The position numbers and the translations under genes were made by a program. A stretch of 64,000 nucleotides of DNA from Ilumatobacteraceae bacterium (GTDB lineage Bacteria > Actinomycetota > Acidimicrobiia > Acidimicrobiales > Ilumatobacteraceae). The stretch covers positions 62,001 to 126,000 of the forward strand of contig JAOBWK010000029.1 in assembly GCA_025463305.1 (NCBI GenBank). The letters are read 5' to 3'. Below the pieces are notes generated by a model. The model had not been told where the DNA came from. It ran no database searches and saw only the letters and a list, made by a program, of their open reading frames with translations. Shown piece by piece: positions 25,265 through 33,639 of the stretch. Each line of letters starts with the position of its first letter. The stretch's first letter is position 1.

Positions 25265-26011
25265 TCAATCACCACCCGATGAAGGATGGATGCGACCGTC
25301 GCGTATCTCGATCTTGCGTTGAGCGCGATCGCCAACTCCGCGGTCATGAGTGATGACGACGATCGACAACCCGTCGTTGTGCAGCCCGTCGAGCAGTTCG
25401 AGCACCCGGCCACCAGAAAGGCTGTCGAGGTTGCCCGTCGGCTCATCGCATAGCAGTAGGGCCGGCCGGCGCACGACGGCGCGGGCGATCGCGACCCGTT
25501 GGCATTCGCCACCCGACATCTGCGTCGGCGTCGAGCCCAGTCTGTGCCCGAGTCCGACCCGTTCGAGCGTCTCGATCGCAAGCTCGCGCCGTCGTCGCCG
25601 GTTGACTCGCTGATACAAGAGACCTGTCTCGACGTTCTCTGTGGCGGTGCGGTAGCTGACGAGATGGAACGCCTGGAACACGAAACCGATGCGATGGGCT
25701 CGCAACCCACATCTTTGCGCCTCCGACATTGACGACGTCGCCGTCCCGTCGAGCAGGTATTCGCCCGATGTCGGTACGTCGAGTAATCCGAGCATGTTGA
25801 GAAGCGTTGACTTTCCAGACCCTGAAGGACCCATGACCGCGAGGTACTCGCCGCGATCTATTGTCAGGTCGCAAGATTGCAAAGCGGCGAAGGGTGCTGC
25901 GCCTCCGTAGACCTTGCCGACGTCGATCATCTCGACGACCGGCGACCTCACGGTGTCGTCGTGTGCTTCGTGTGACGCTGAATCGTCAATGGCCGCCAGG
26001 CGGGTCCTCAT
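25265..26011 (-). CDS. MacB/LolD-type ABC transporter ATP-binding protein
   Basis: 248 residues. Walker A GPSGSGKST, Q-loop FVFQAFHLVSYRTATENV, signature MSGGECQRVAIARA, Walker B LLLCDEPTGNLDS and switch His in VVITHDR are all intact. The ~25-residue N-terminal extension is poorly conserved; the core could begin at VVEMIDVGKVY. The ATG overlaps the adaptor stop (ATGA). Powers the FtsX-like permease encoded immediately downstream. Confidence 0.93.
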   Translation of the reverse strand: MRTRLAAIDDSASHEAHDDTVRSPVVEMIDVGKVYGGAAPFAALQSCDLTIDRGEYLAVMGPSGSGKSTLLNMLGLLDVPTSGEYLLDGTATSSMSEAQRCGLRAHRIGFVFQAFHLVSYRTATENVETGLLYQRVNRRRRRELAIETLERVGLGHRLGSTPTQMSGGECQRVAIARAVVRRPALLLCDEPTGNLDSLSGGRVLELLDGLHNDGLSIVVITHDRGVGDRAQRKIEIRDGRIHPSSGGD

Positions 26012-27507
26012 GGGCCGACGACAACTTGGTCGCCCGCGGTAAGCGCATCTGCCTGCTCAGGCATGACGGAGACGAACCCGTCCGCTGAAACACTGGGTTG
26101 CACGAGTACTGGCACTACCTGTCCATCGCGATCGACACGAACCTGGGGGTGCCCGTCGGGCCTAGAGGACACAGCTGAGAGTGGTACGACGAGCACCTTG
26201 TCCCTCGTCGCTGCCTTGGAGAACGTCACTCGAAGATTCTCGCCAACCCATTCGTCGGGGATGGTCCCGTCGATGATGACGGGATAGGTCAAGCCGGCGC
26301 CGGCGGTGGCCGCCACGGAGGGTCGCTCCGCAATCGTCGCCACGGTGCCGTTGATCGATGTACCGCTGGTCTCTTCTACGAGATCGACGGGCATTCCGAC
26401 GGCGACGAGGTCATGTGCCGCAGCCGGCACAAGAGCGGTGACATGCCATCCACCCGAGGTGAGGACGCCGAGGCCGCTCGTGCTCGTCGCTCCCGCTACT
26501 GGTCGGACATCCGTGCCAACCGCTACGCCGGTGCTGTCGAATCGTGCGGGCAATGTCGGTGCGAAAACGACCTCGCCGAGCGGGACGACTGGACCAGACC
26601 TTTCTTGCAGGGCAGAGAGCGCCTGTGTGGCTGTTTTGACGCTTGCCTCGGCTTGTTCAACGGCGAGTTGTTCGACGCTGGTGTCCGGCGCGATCGACAG
26701 TTCGTCGAGCGCGATCTGCGCAAGATTTACGGCGAGTTCGGCCGAGTCGAGGTCGTCCTGGCTTGATGCCCTCGCAGATCCAGAAGCTTTCGCGAGTCGG
26801 GCCTTGGACTCATCTCGCCGGCGGGTTGCATCGACAAGTTCCAGCTGCGCCCGTTCGACATCCGCCTCTGGCGCCGCCTTGCTCGCTCGAGCGAGTGTCG
26901 CTTGCGCCGATGCCAGACCATCTTGTGCGCCGGTCAGATCTGACTGTGCCTTGGCCAAGTCGTCGGTTTCGGTTGTCGATGTGAGTTGAACGTCGTAGCC
27001 ACCATCGACGTACATCTTCTCAACGCACGTCTTGGTTGCTGTGTCGTAGGTGCCTGAGTCGCCGGCCTCGCATCCGCTGGCGACAAGCCCCGCCTGTAGC
27101 TGGCGGACGTCAGCGCCCGAAGCGCCAGGTCGGAGCGTCCGGTAAGCAGGTGTCGACCCTTCGAACACGAAGACCGGGCGGCCAGACACCTCGAGCAGAC
27201 GGTCACCATCGTCGACCGAGCTGCCATCAGAGGCGAAAACTGCCGTCACGACCTCGGGCGCGCCGTCGGCTGCCCGAGGGCCATTGACGTCCGTCGAGAC
27301 GACCGCTGATACGTCGCCGCGAGCAATCACGGTCGACTCCAAGACTCTGAACTCGACTGTCGCTGTCACGAGAGACGGAGTTGGCGATGCTGCACGCGAC
27401 GCTGCCTGCTTGGACGACTGGACCCGTGCGCCGACGAGCCAAGAGGCAACAGCAACACAGACGACGAGCAACAGGCCGACCGCAATCACCAATCGCTTGC
27501 GTCTCAT
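26008..27507 (-). CDS. Membrane-fusion/adaptor protein with peptidoglycan-binding domain
   Basis: 499 residues. N-terminal signal anchor (VIAVGLLLVVCVAVASWLVG), a lipoyl/barrel segment, a peptidoglycan-binding_1-like segment (LRPGASGADVRQLQAGLVASG) near 130, an Ala-rich coiled-coil hairpin (~180-290) and HlyD/MacA beta domains to the end. Adaptors of this type with a PG-binding insert accompany MacB-like transporters in Gram-positive actinobacteria and probably tether the pump to the wall. First gene of the operon; a 295-bp non-coding stretch (27508-27802) precedes it and must hold its promoter. ATG 27507 chosen over TTG 27510. Confidence 0.87.
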   Translation of the reverse strand: MRRKRLVIAVGLLLVVCVAVASWLVGARVQSSKQAASRAASPTPSLVTATVEFRVLESTVIARGDVSAVVSTDVNGPRAADGAPEVVTAVFASDGSSVDDGDRLLEVSGRPVFVFEGSTPAYRTLRPGASGADVRQLQAGLVASGCEAGDSGTYDTATKTCVEKMYVDGGYDVQLTSTTETDDLAKAQSDLTGAQDGLASAQATLARASKAAPEADVERAQLELVDATRRRDESKARLAKASGSARASSQDDLDSAELAVNLAQIALDELSIAPDTSVEQLAVEQAEASVKTATQALSALQERSGPVVPLGEVVFAPTLPARFDSTGVAVGTDVRPVAGATSTSGLGVLTSGGWHVTALVPAAAHDLVAVGMPVDLVEETSGTSINGTVATIAERPSVAATAGAGLTYPVIIDGTIPDEWVGENLRVTFSKAATRDKVLVVPLSAVSSRPDGHPQVRVDRDGQVVPVLVQPSVSADGFVSVMPEQADALTAGDQVVVGP

Positions 27508-27802
27508 CAAAGACCACTCGCCCGTTCCGGCTCACGCGCATGGCTCACTGCTGTCGGCTCGGCGACTCGCAGCGCATATCGAGGTCCGAGAACGTGCGCC
27601 GACTGGTGAGCTCCGGTCGAGCCGATCTGCCGCGTACAACGACTGCAATGGCGTAGGCGGACATCGGCGTGTGCAAGCCACGAAGCCGTCTTGTGAACGA
27701 TGCGTGCTGCACTTGGCCGCACGCAGTGCGGATCGGCGGCAGTCCAGTCGCGCGGCACGTACCCGGGCTTGCATCTCGGCGGATGCGCGCAGTTCATGGC
27801 GC

Positions 27803-28576
27803 TCATTGGTGGTCGCCCGTGAATTTGCGTCGGAACCGTCGCCGTGCGCGTTCTTGGCGTTTCCTCACGGCGACTTCACTGATCCCGAGCGCGACAGCGA
27901 TCTCGCCTGTATCGAAGTCTTCCCAGTAGGTGAGTCGGAGCACGTCGGCGTCCTCGGGGCGGAGTCGCGTCAAAATCACATCAACGTGGTATGCGACGTC
28001 CGCTGTGGAGGCGACGTTCGACTGATCTGATGTTGCGTCGATGAGCACTGTGGGGAGTCGCCGACGTCGACCGCCGCGATAGTGGTCGACTTCGGACAGG
28101 GCGACCCAGCAGAGCGCAGTCCGATTCAAGGTCGAGCGGAGCGGTGGATGCTCCCGGTTGAGCGCGCGCGACACTCTCCACAGACGCAACCAGCATGCTT
28201 GGGCGACGTCGTCGAGATCTGAGCTCGGTACGGAACGTCGCCATAAGAAGGCCCGGAGGAAGGAGTCCGTGCTCCGCGCGAATTTGGCGAACTGCTCATC
28301 AAGGTCGTCAAGGTCTTCGACGGCGGTGACGTCTTCGGCAGGGGTGACGTCTTCCACATGGGTGACGTCTTCGACAGGGGTGACGTCTTCGACAGGGGTG
28401 ACTTCATCGTCGGGGGTGACAACTTCGTCAGGGGCGCCGCTCGGTCGTTGAACGCGGCATTGGCGGGCTCGGATCGGCTCCGACGAGCGAACCCATCGCT
28501 GGTGCACCAGGCGAGCTTCCCTCCGAACGAACCTGGTCTGCCCCTTCAACGGCTCCACCCCCGTCGGCTCACTCAC
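27803..28576 (-). CDS. ECF-type sigma factor with an N-terminal VTPVED repeat extension
   Basis: 257 residues. Sigma-2-like region LDEQFAKFARSTDSFLRAFLWRRSVPSSDLDDVAQACWLRLWR and sigma-4-like region LRPEDADVLRLTYWEDFDTGEIAVALGISEVAVRKRQERARRRFRRKF are clear. Before them come six hexapeptide units of the VTPVED type (residues ~49-84), highly acidic, from an 18-bp tandem DNA repeat. Such an extension is not standard in ECF factors and may contact a basic anti-sigma or regulate activity. The GTG overlaps the stop of the lipoprotein gene (GTGA). It likely drives this secreted/lipoprotein/exporter cluster. Confidence 0.85.
   Translation of the reverse strand: MSEPTGVEPLKGQTRFVRREARLVHQRWVRSSEPIRARQCRVQRPSGAPDEVVTPDDEVTPVEDVTPVEDVTHVEDVTPAEDVTAVEDLDDLDEQFAKFARSTDSFLRAFLWRRSVPSSDLDDVAQACWLRLWRVSRALNREHPPLRSTLNRTALCWVALSEVDHYRGGRRRRLPTVLIDATSDQSNVASTADVAYHVDVILTRLRPEDADVLRLTYWEDFDTGEIAVALGISEVAVRKRQERARRRFRRKFTGDHQ
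28325..28432. repeat. Six tandem 18-bp units inside the sigma-factor gene
   Basis: Units begin at 28325, 28343, 28361, 28379, 28397 and 28415; the consensus is GGTGACGTCTTCGACAGG on the plus strand. Two central units are identical and the outer ones diverge, the pattern of slippage expansion with decay at the ends. The length is a multiple of three, so copy number can vary without frameshift. Confidence 0.9.
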
Positions 28577-29379
28577 TGACCCACGCTGGAACTAAAGACA
28601 CGCAAGAACACCTTGTCGTAGGCCTGTGAGCACGGGAACGTCGCGACGGCGGCAGCTATCTCGTCAGATCGGAGCGCATCGAGGGTGCCGGCAGCGACAT
28701 TGTTGGTCGGGCCTGAACCGATGATCTGTTTCAGTCGGGCGGAGAACTCGTCGATGAGCGCATGACGTGACGTCGCTGAGAACCCTGCCGTCTTGGCGCA
28801 TTGCGACCATGCCTGCTCGGCGGACACGACCTGCGGGTCGTCTTGGACACTGGTATACAGATCACCGAGATGGTCGTAGTCGACGCCCGCTTCCTTCTGG
28901 AAGGCCTTTTCTCCCTGATCGCGGCAAGTCAGCGAGCCGTCGGACGTCGGCCCGTCGAGGGCTGCCGAATAGGCGATCTGTTCGGCTGCGGGCGCTTGCA
29001 GCAGCCGCTTGTCGTTCGGGTCGGTGGGAATGTCGAAATGTTGCGCGACGCTGTTGTCGACGACGCCGAAGCCATGCGATTTCGCGTAATCGAGGGATGT
29101 GAAATCGACGCCTGCTCCCTGACCGGAGCTGTTGGTGAGGTAGGCGTCGTAGAACGGCTGATAGTCGAACCCCTTCGCGGTCATGCATTCCGCGATCGCA
29201 TCCTGGGTGATCTTCGCCCGACGCTTCTCGAGTTCAACCTGACCGTTGGCGGTGAGACCACCGGCGAACTCGGAGACGGCGGCGGCCCGGATGTCCAGCT
29301 TCTTCGCGGCAGTTCCGCCGGAGCACCCCGAGAGGGCCCCGACGAAACCAACGGCGACAATGATCGCAATTCCGCGCAT
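28573..29379 (-). CDS. Lipoprotein with ECMTAKGFDY motif
   Basis: 268 residues. Short signal with lipobox ALSGC. The mature part has AECMTAKGFDYQPF and later SQCAKTAGF, a repeat of a Cys-Met/Ala-x-x-x-Gly-Phe motif found in actinobacterial surface lipoproteins, plus two more cysteines that could form disulfides. The start codon shares one base with the upstream stop (TGATG), so it is coupled to the secreted-protein gene at 29379-29765, and its own stop overlaps the sigma gene. The three genes form one transcript. Function unknown. Confidence 0.75.
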   Translation of the reverse strand: MRGIAIIVAVGFVGALSGCSGGTAAKKLDIRAAAVSEFAGGLTANGQVELEKRRAKITQDAIAECMTAKGFDYQPFYDAYLTNSSGQGAGVDFTSLDYAKSHGFGVVDNSVAQHFDIPTDPNDKRLLQAPAAEQIAYSAALDGPTSDGSLTCRDQGEKAFQKEAGVDYDHLGDLYTSVQDDPQVVSAEQAWSQCAKTAGFSATSRHALIDEFSARLKQIIGSGPTNNVAAGTLDALRSDEIAAAVATFPCSQAYDKVFLRVFSSSVGQ

Positions 29380-29765
29380 CAGGGGGTGCCGCTGACCTGC
29401 CATCCCCAACTGGCGAGATTCGCGTTGTACGGCGATGCGCACGTGTGTGCCGACGACGTCGGGTACGTCCTGATCGGCCCGAACTGCACCTGCGACGAGC
29501 CGCTCGAGGCCTGGCAAGTCGTCACGACCCGGATGTACCCGGCGCACGACGGCAGCGACACGAAGTGTGCCTCTGCGCTGATGCCGGCGGAACTGCCTGT
29601 TCCTGTGCCGCAACCCGTCCCCGGCGTGAATGCCGAAGCGGATCCAACTCCGACGCCGATTCCGGCTGCGGCGATTGCCGCGACGGGCATCACCCGCCAG
29701 ATCAGCTTCGGCCGGCCCCCACGCCGGCTCTCTCTTGACAAGTTCATTGCCAACCTCCCAAACAT
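29379..29765 (-). CDS. Small secreted protein with Gly/Ser-rich N-terminus
   Basis: 128 residues. Signal peptide with basic start and APVAAI-like core, cleavage likely after GSASA. The ~80-residue mature part has four cysteines (TGCGTG, SCAGY, TTCQ, HTCASP) and ends LASWGWQVSGTP. The pattern GYIRVVTTCQ...FGP occurs in short secreted actinobacterial proteins of unknown role; I cannot tell a toxin or bacteriocin from a structural protein. First gene of the secreted-lipoprotein-sigma transcript and next to an exporter operon, so export or self-protection is a possible link. Confidence 0.65.
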   Translation of the reverse strand: MFGRLAMNLSRESRRGGRPKLIWRVMPVAAIAAAGIGVGVGSASAFTPGTGCGTGTGSSAGISAEAHFVSLPSCAGYIRVVTTCQASSGSSQVQFGPIRTYPTSSAHTCASPYNANLASWGWQVSGTP

Positions 29766-29856
29766 TCGGATACGAAGGACTGTCCTTCGTACCTAATGTA
29801 AGACCATGATAGCAGCCATTCTGTGACAGGCAATTGCGGCTAGAGGGCGTCATGTC

Positions 29857-30981
29857 TCAGTGGCCACAATTCGGCGAGCTCGGTTGACTGGCGCTGACGG
29901 CCAGGACGACGGCGTCGAGGCCGGGTCCTCCACAGGCGCCGGGAACCAGCGAGGTGACGGTTTCGGCGCGCTGACCGCTGGCAGAAAGCAGTCCGGCCCA
30001 CTCGGAGGCTTCGGAACCCCGCACGCGGTCGGCAAGTGATGCGATCTGAGCATCTGAGAAGCCGATACCGCTGACTTCGACGATGCTGCCCTCCTGCTCC
30101 CACACGAGCCGCCGGTAGTTGCTGGCGGGTCCGACGACCAGGTAGGCGCCGTGGCCGGCGACAGACGTGGGGCTGAACGTGCCGCCTGTTGCCACGGCGT
30201 AGGTCTCGAGATCACCTGCATCGGACATGCGAGCGACGACGCCGAAGCTGCGCCCGCTTCCGTTCTCGTAGGACACTGCGGCGATCTCCTTGGGTGCGGA
30301 CGCCCTGACATGGGCGACCGGAACGAACTTGGCCGGCAGATGGCCGATGGTGGTCACTGCCTCGCCCGAGGTTCGGAGGCTGCGGGCGGCGTCGAGAACC
30401 TGAGTCGGCGTCAATCCCGTCGCCGTGAGCTGGACCGTTCCTCCCGATCCGAGCTTCCACGACAACGCCTCGACACCGTTTTGCTCACTCTGGACTGCCT
30501 GTCGCCCGTCGATGTTGACGGCGGTACCGTCGGGCAGAGATGCGTCTTGGCTGACGAGCACCATTACTGCAGGCGAGCCGAGCGGAAGGGACGGATCGCG
30601 ATACACGGTTGCGACGCTCATGGGCACGACCTGGTAGGTGATATCCGAAACACCAGAGAGCTTGAAGCCAGCGGGCACCGTCGAAGGGATGGGCCGGAAC
30701 GCATTGTGCGCCGGTACGCCGGCGCCAGTGTGTTGTGCGCTCTGGGGTCGGACGAGCCATACGCCCACGACTCCTGCCAGTAGCAGCACGCTCGCCGCTG
30801 CTGAAACAAGGAATCGTGGCCGGGCCCCCTCGTTGGCATCCTGCGAGCGCGACACCGTCAGTTCGGACCCATCGGCGAGCGGCGGTTCGCGCAGCTCATC
30901 CATGGTTGTCGTGTCTGCGGGTACTTGCCCGGCGACGTGCGCGAAGTGGGCGCGAAGTTCTCGTTCCAGGTCACGCGTCAT
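29857..30981 (-). CDS. Anti-sigma-like single-pass membrane protein
   Basis: 374 residues. A short cytoplasmic part (1-60), one helix (FLVSAAASVLLLAGVVGVWLV) and a ~290-residue outer domain (GFKLSGVSDITYQVV, repeated beta-like segments, two cysteines near the end). Its ATG lies inside the end of the sigma gene (11-bp overlap), the usual layout of a membrane anti-sigma factor that senses the envelope. No RsiW/ZAS His-Cys motif is visible in the cytoplasmic part, so the sigma-binding mode would be different or it is only a co-expressed sensor. Confidence 0.68.
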   Translation of the reverse strand: MTRDLERELRAHFAHVAGQVPADTTTMDELREPPLADGSELTVSRSQDANEGARPRFLVSAAASVLLLAGVVGVWLVRPQSAQHTGAGVPAHNAFRPIPSTVPAGFKLSGVSDITYQVVPMSVATVYRDPSLPLGSPAVMVLVSQDASLPDGTAVNIDGRQAVQSEQNGVEALSWKLGSGGTVQLTATGLTPTQVLDAARSLRTSGEAVTTIGHLPAKFVPVAHVRASAPKEIAAVSYENGSGRSFGVVARMSDAGDLETYAVATGGTFSPTSVAGHGAYLVVGPASNYRRLVWEQEGSIVEVSGIGFSDAQIASLADRVRGSEASEWAGLLSASGQRAETVTSLVPGACGGPGLDAVVLAVSASQPSSPNCGH

Positions 30982-31459
30982 TTTCGCCGAGTTCCTTTCG
31001 CATCTGACCCAGACCCCGCCTCAGGAGGGATCGCACGGTGGCTGGTCTCGCCGACAACGTCTCGGCAATCTCTTCATCGGAGGAATCGAGGTAGTAGCGC
31101 ATGACGAGCGCGATGCGCTGGCGATCGCCGAGGCGGGCCAAGACATCACTGATCTCGTCATGTGCTTGGGTGCTCACGTCGGGGCGAGGTGCCACCCAGC
31201 GACGCTCTGTTGAGCGTCGTCGGAGACGCGACCGGCATCCGTTGATCACAGCAGTCCGTAGATATGCACCGGGCTGCTGGACCGATGCGATACGCCGGTG
31301 TAGCTGAAGGAACGCATCTTGCACGATGTCGTCTGCCTCGCCGAGATCACCGCAGATCACGTACGCCAGTCGTCGCATCGCCGTTCGCTCCGACGCAAAG
31401 AGGGCTTGAACGACATCACCATCCTCACTGGTCACGACAGAAACACTCCCCATGCGCAT
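30971..31459 (-). CDS. ECF sigma factor (SigE-like)
   Basis: 162 residues from ATG 31459 (ATG 31453 also possible). Sigma region 2 (FASERTAMRRLAYVICGDLGEADDIVQDAFLQLHRRI) and region 4 (LARLGDRQRIALVMRYYLDSSDEEIAETLSARPATVRSLLRRGLGQMRKEL) are complete. Typical of the SigE/SigM-like ECF group of Actinobacteria. Coupled to the membrane protein gene downstream. It is one of three sigma modules carried by the element. Confidence 0.93.
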   Translation of the reverse strand: MRMGSVSVVTSEDGDVVQALFASERTAMRRLAYVICGDLGEADDIVQDAFLQLHRRIASVQQPGAYLRTAVINGCRSRLRRRSTERRWVAPRPDVSTQAHDEISDVLARLGDRQRIALVMRYYLDSSDEEIAETLSARPATVRSLLRRGLGQMRKELGENDA

Positions 31460-31460
31460 A

Positions 31461-31877
31461 CACACCAACGACGCATGACCGGGCCGGAATGTTGCATCCA
31501 GGTGCGAGGAAACTACGATTTTGTGCGCCAACCGTCACCGGGACTGCTCTGGGGCCACTTCGCAACGTCGATGCGTCACGATAGTGGGGAGACGAGCTGG
31601 TGGAGATCGTATGTAGCGGCCATTTCGAGCTGCTGGCTGCTAAAGAGGTTCATGCAGTGCCTGGTCCCAGCCCTCGATTGTGTCGTCCTCGGCAGACCCG
31701 TCATCTGCACCGCTCGAGTTCGACCGTGCCCTTTCAGCGCCATCGCGCAATCGTGCGCTACTGCGGATTCGTCTCGGCCGGAGTGTTGTCGCAGCCACCG
31801 AACGCTCCCGGCGTGCTATCTCGACGGAGAATTGACCTGGCTGATACCAGTAGGCTGTAGACGGTTAGGATGCAGAA
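31461..31877. other. Divergent intergenic stretch with the XRE-gene promoter
   Basis: 417 bp between the ECF gene and the HTH gene. No gene is supported: frames here are rich in Arg/Ser and lack family motifs. At its right end TAGGAT (31866-31871) stands six bases before the ATG at 31878. Confidence 0.45.
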
Positions 31878-32144
31878 ATGCATGTTTGGCGGGTGGTCGA
31901 GGCGAGAGTTCCGCGTGGTGATCGCGATCTCGCCGTTGAGTTCGCGTCCCGAGTCCGGGACTATCGGGGACAGCTGGGCTTGTCTCAAGAGGAGCTCGCC
32001 TCGCGTGCCGGCATGCATCGCACGTTCGTCAGTCGCGTGGAACGCGCCGAAACGATGGTGTCGCTGCAAACCCTTGTGAGGCTGGCTGAAGCGTTGAGCC
32101 AGGATCCGTGCTCGTTGGTACATGGGTTGGCGTCGGCCAGATAG
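31878..32144 (+). CDS. XRE-family HTH regulator
   Basis: 88 residues. A compact Cro/C1-type HTH: FASRVRDYRGQLGLSQEELASRAGMHRTFVSRVERAETMVSLQTLVRLAEAL. Similar to short stand-alone regulators that control mobile-element genes. TAGGAT-N6-ATG indicates a leaderless transcript. Stands alone on its strand between ECF and membrane-protein genes, whose divergent start region it may repress. Confidence 0.9.
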   Translation: MHVWRVVEARVPRGDRDLAVEFASRVRDYRGQLGLSQEELASRAGMHRTFVSRVERAETMVSLQTLVRLAEALSQDPCSLVHGLASAR

Positions 32145-32265
32145 CGTCGGCGTCAGCGACATCCCGAGGCTGGTGATGGCCATTTCGGCCTGCTGCCGTG
32201 CTGGCGAGACGGCCTGTGATTATCGCCGCGCAGGCAGGCCGCGCCGCCGTGGCGTCGCCCTCGGA

Positions 32266-33639
32266 TCACGACGAACCGCTCGATCCAGACGAGCTCGAGG
32301 CATTGATTCGCTGAGCCCGAGCGACGAACTGATCAACGTAATTCTTCAGTTCTTCGGCTGAATGCGCCTTCGCCCGCAAATTCTCGATGTCGAGGATCAA
32401 GGCTTCGTAGTCGATGCTCTTGCGCTCTGCTGCTTCCGAGTTGCCGGCGGCTCCAAGCGACGTGGCGGTCCCCGCGAGGCCCGCTCCGACGAGACCCATG
32501 ACACCGATGATCGCTCGTGGTGCGCCTCGGAGGTCGCTCAAGCCGGATACGCCTGCCGCACCAGCGAGCAACGCTGATGCCGATCCGACAGCAATATTGA
32601 CCGTTCTCCACCGCCGTGCGCTCAACTTGGCAGCGGAGAGACGTTCGGCGACGGTGGCCTGGAGTCGGATCAGGAACTTCGAAACCGTTTCGGTTCCGCT
32701 TTCCGTCATCGTCGGCGCTGTCGGATCGTCTTCGACGATTCCGGATCCCCACATTCGGCTCAATGCGATGCTGACGATAACGATGACAGGGCACACGGCC
32801 GCTGCAAGGAAGCTGATCGCCTCGAGGTTGATCTGGTGGGGCGTGCTGTCTTGAACGATGCATATGCCCGAAACGATCAGCGCTGGAACCCACACCAGGT
32901 ACGGCAGCAGGCGCCGAAGCTTGGTGAAGGGTCGTTCCCCGATGCGGCGTTGACTTTCAGGCGGGTACGCCGCGGCCAGTACGAGGGCGATTCCGATGCT
33001 CAGAAGAACACCCACGTAAGCGATGAACAGCCCTTGATGCAGGTTGGAGCCGTGCAGGTTTCCCCGTCGCCACTTGACGACGATGCTGCAGGTCACCAAG
33101 AGCAGCAGCGCGCCCCCCGACCAGGCGAGCAGGTTCCGTTCGGCGGCACGGTTCTTGCTTCGATGATCGACTTCTGACATTTCGTGTTCAGCGATCGAGG
33201 TGATCATCGGGCGCCACTTGGCGAGAGTCAGGTCTGGGTGGGCGCCCGCTCCGAGTTGGTCGAGCGAATGGGACAATGCATGGTCGAGCCGCAGTGCGGC
33301 GCGCTGTAGCGAGCCGTACGCGAACGGGACGACTCTGAGTGCGATCAGTGAGTCCTGGATCGCTTGTAGCCGTTCTGGTGTGACCTGGTTCCGCTCGTGT
33401 GAAGTGTCGTCGGAATCGAACGTCCGGGAGACCACGTCGAGTGCGGAGCGCACACGATCGGCAGCTTCGAGGAGCAGGTCGTGGTCGTCGTGTCGCGGAG
33501 TGCTGTTGATGTGACGAGCAATGGCATCAAGTCGTGCCCTGGCGAGTTCGACAGCGAATAGGAGATTGCGGAACTGGATCGGGTCGCTAGAGCGCTGTGG
33601 CTCTTGCCCGTTCGAGGGCACCTGTTCGCTGTCGCTCAT
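32266..33639 (-). CDS. Multi-TM protein with a C-terminal SLATT-like domain
   Basis: 457 residues. The N-terminal ~165 are helical and soluble. Four helices follow (LLAWSGGALLLLVTCSIVV; LFIAYVGVLLSIGIALVLAAAY; LPYLVWVPALIVSGICIV; ISFLAAAVCPVIVIVSIALS). The last ~110 residues (RRWRTVNIAVGSASALLAGAAGVSGL, GVMGLVGAGLAGTATSLG, then AAERKSIDYEALILDIENLRA) look like the SLATT two-helix domain predicted as a pore-forming effector in nucleotide-activated conflict systems. No nucleotide cyclase lies beside it. Ser-rich tail. The ATG overlaps the stop of the upstream membrane gene, so they form a pair. Confidence 0.6.
   Translation of the reverse strand: MSDSEQVPSNGQEPQRSSDPIQFRNLLFAVELARARLDAIARHINSTPRHDDHDLLLEAADRVRSALDVVSRTFDSDDTSHERNQVTPERLQAIQDSLIALRVVPFAYGSLQRAALRLDHALSHSLDQLGAGAHPDLTLAKWRPMITSIAEHEMSEVDHRSKNRAAERNLLAWSGGALLLLVTCSIVVKWRRGNLHGSNLHQGLFIAYVGVLLSIGIALVLAAAYPPESQRRIGERPFTKLRRLLPYLVWVPALIVSGICIVQDSTPHQINLEAISFLAAAVCPVIVIVSIALSRMWGSGIVEDDPTAPTMTESGTETVSKFLIRLQATVAERLSAAKLSARRWRTVNIAVGSASALLAGAAGVSGLSDLRGAPRAIIGVMGLVGAGLAGTATSLGAAGNSEAAERKSIDYEALILDIENLRAKAHSAEELKNYVDQFVARAQRINASSSSGSSGSS

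Noticed and set aside
28325..28432. Tandem repeat as a CRISPR array
   Set aside because: 18-bp units directly abut without spacers and encode protein.
31319..31921. 200-codon plus-strand frame between the ECF gene and the HTH gene
   Set aside because: Overlaps coding sequence of both neighbours and shows cysteine/arginine-rich noise; no motif.
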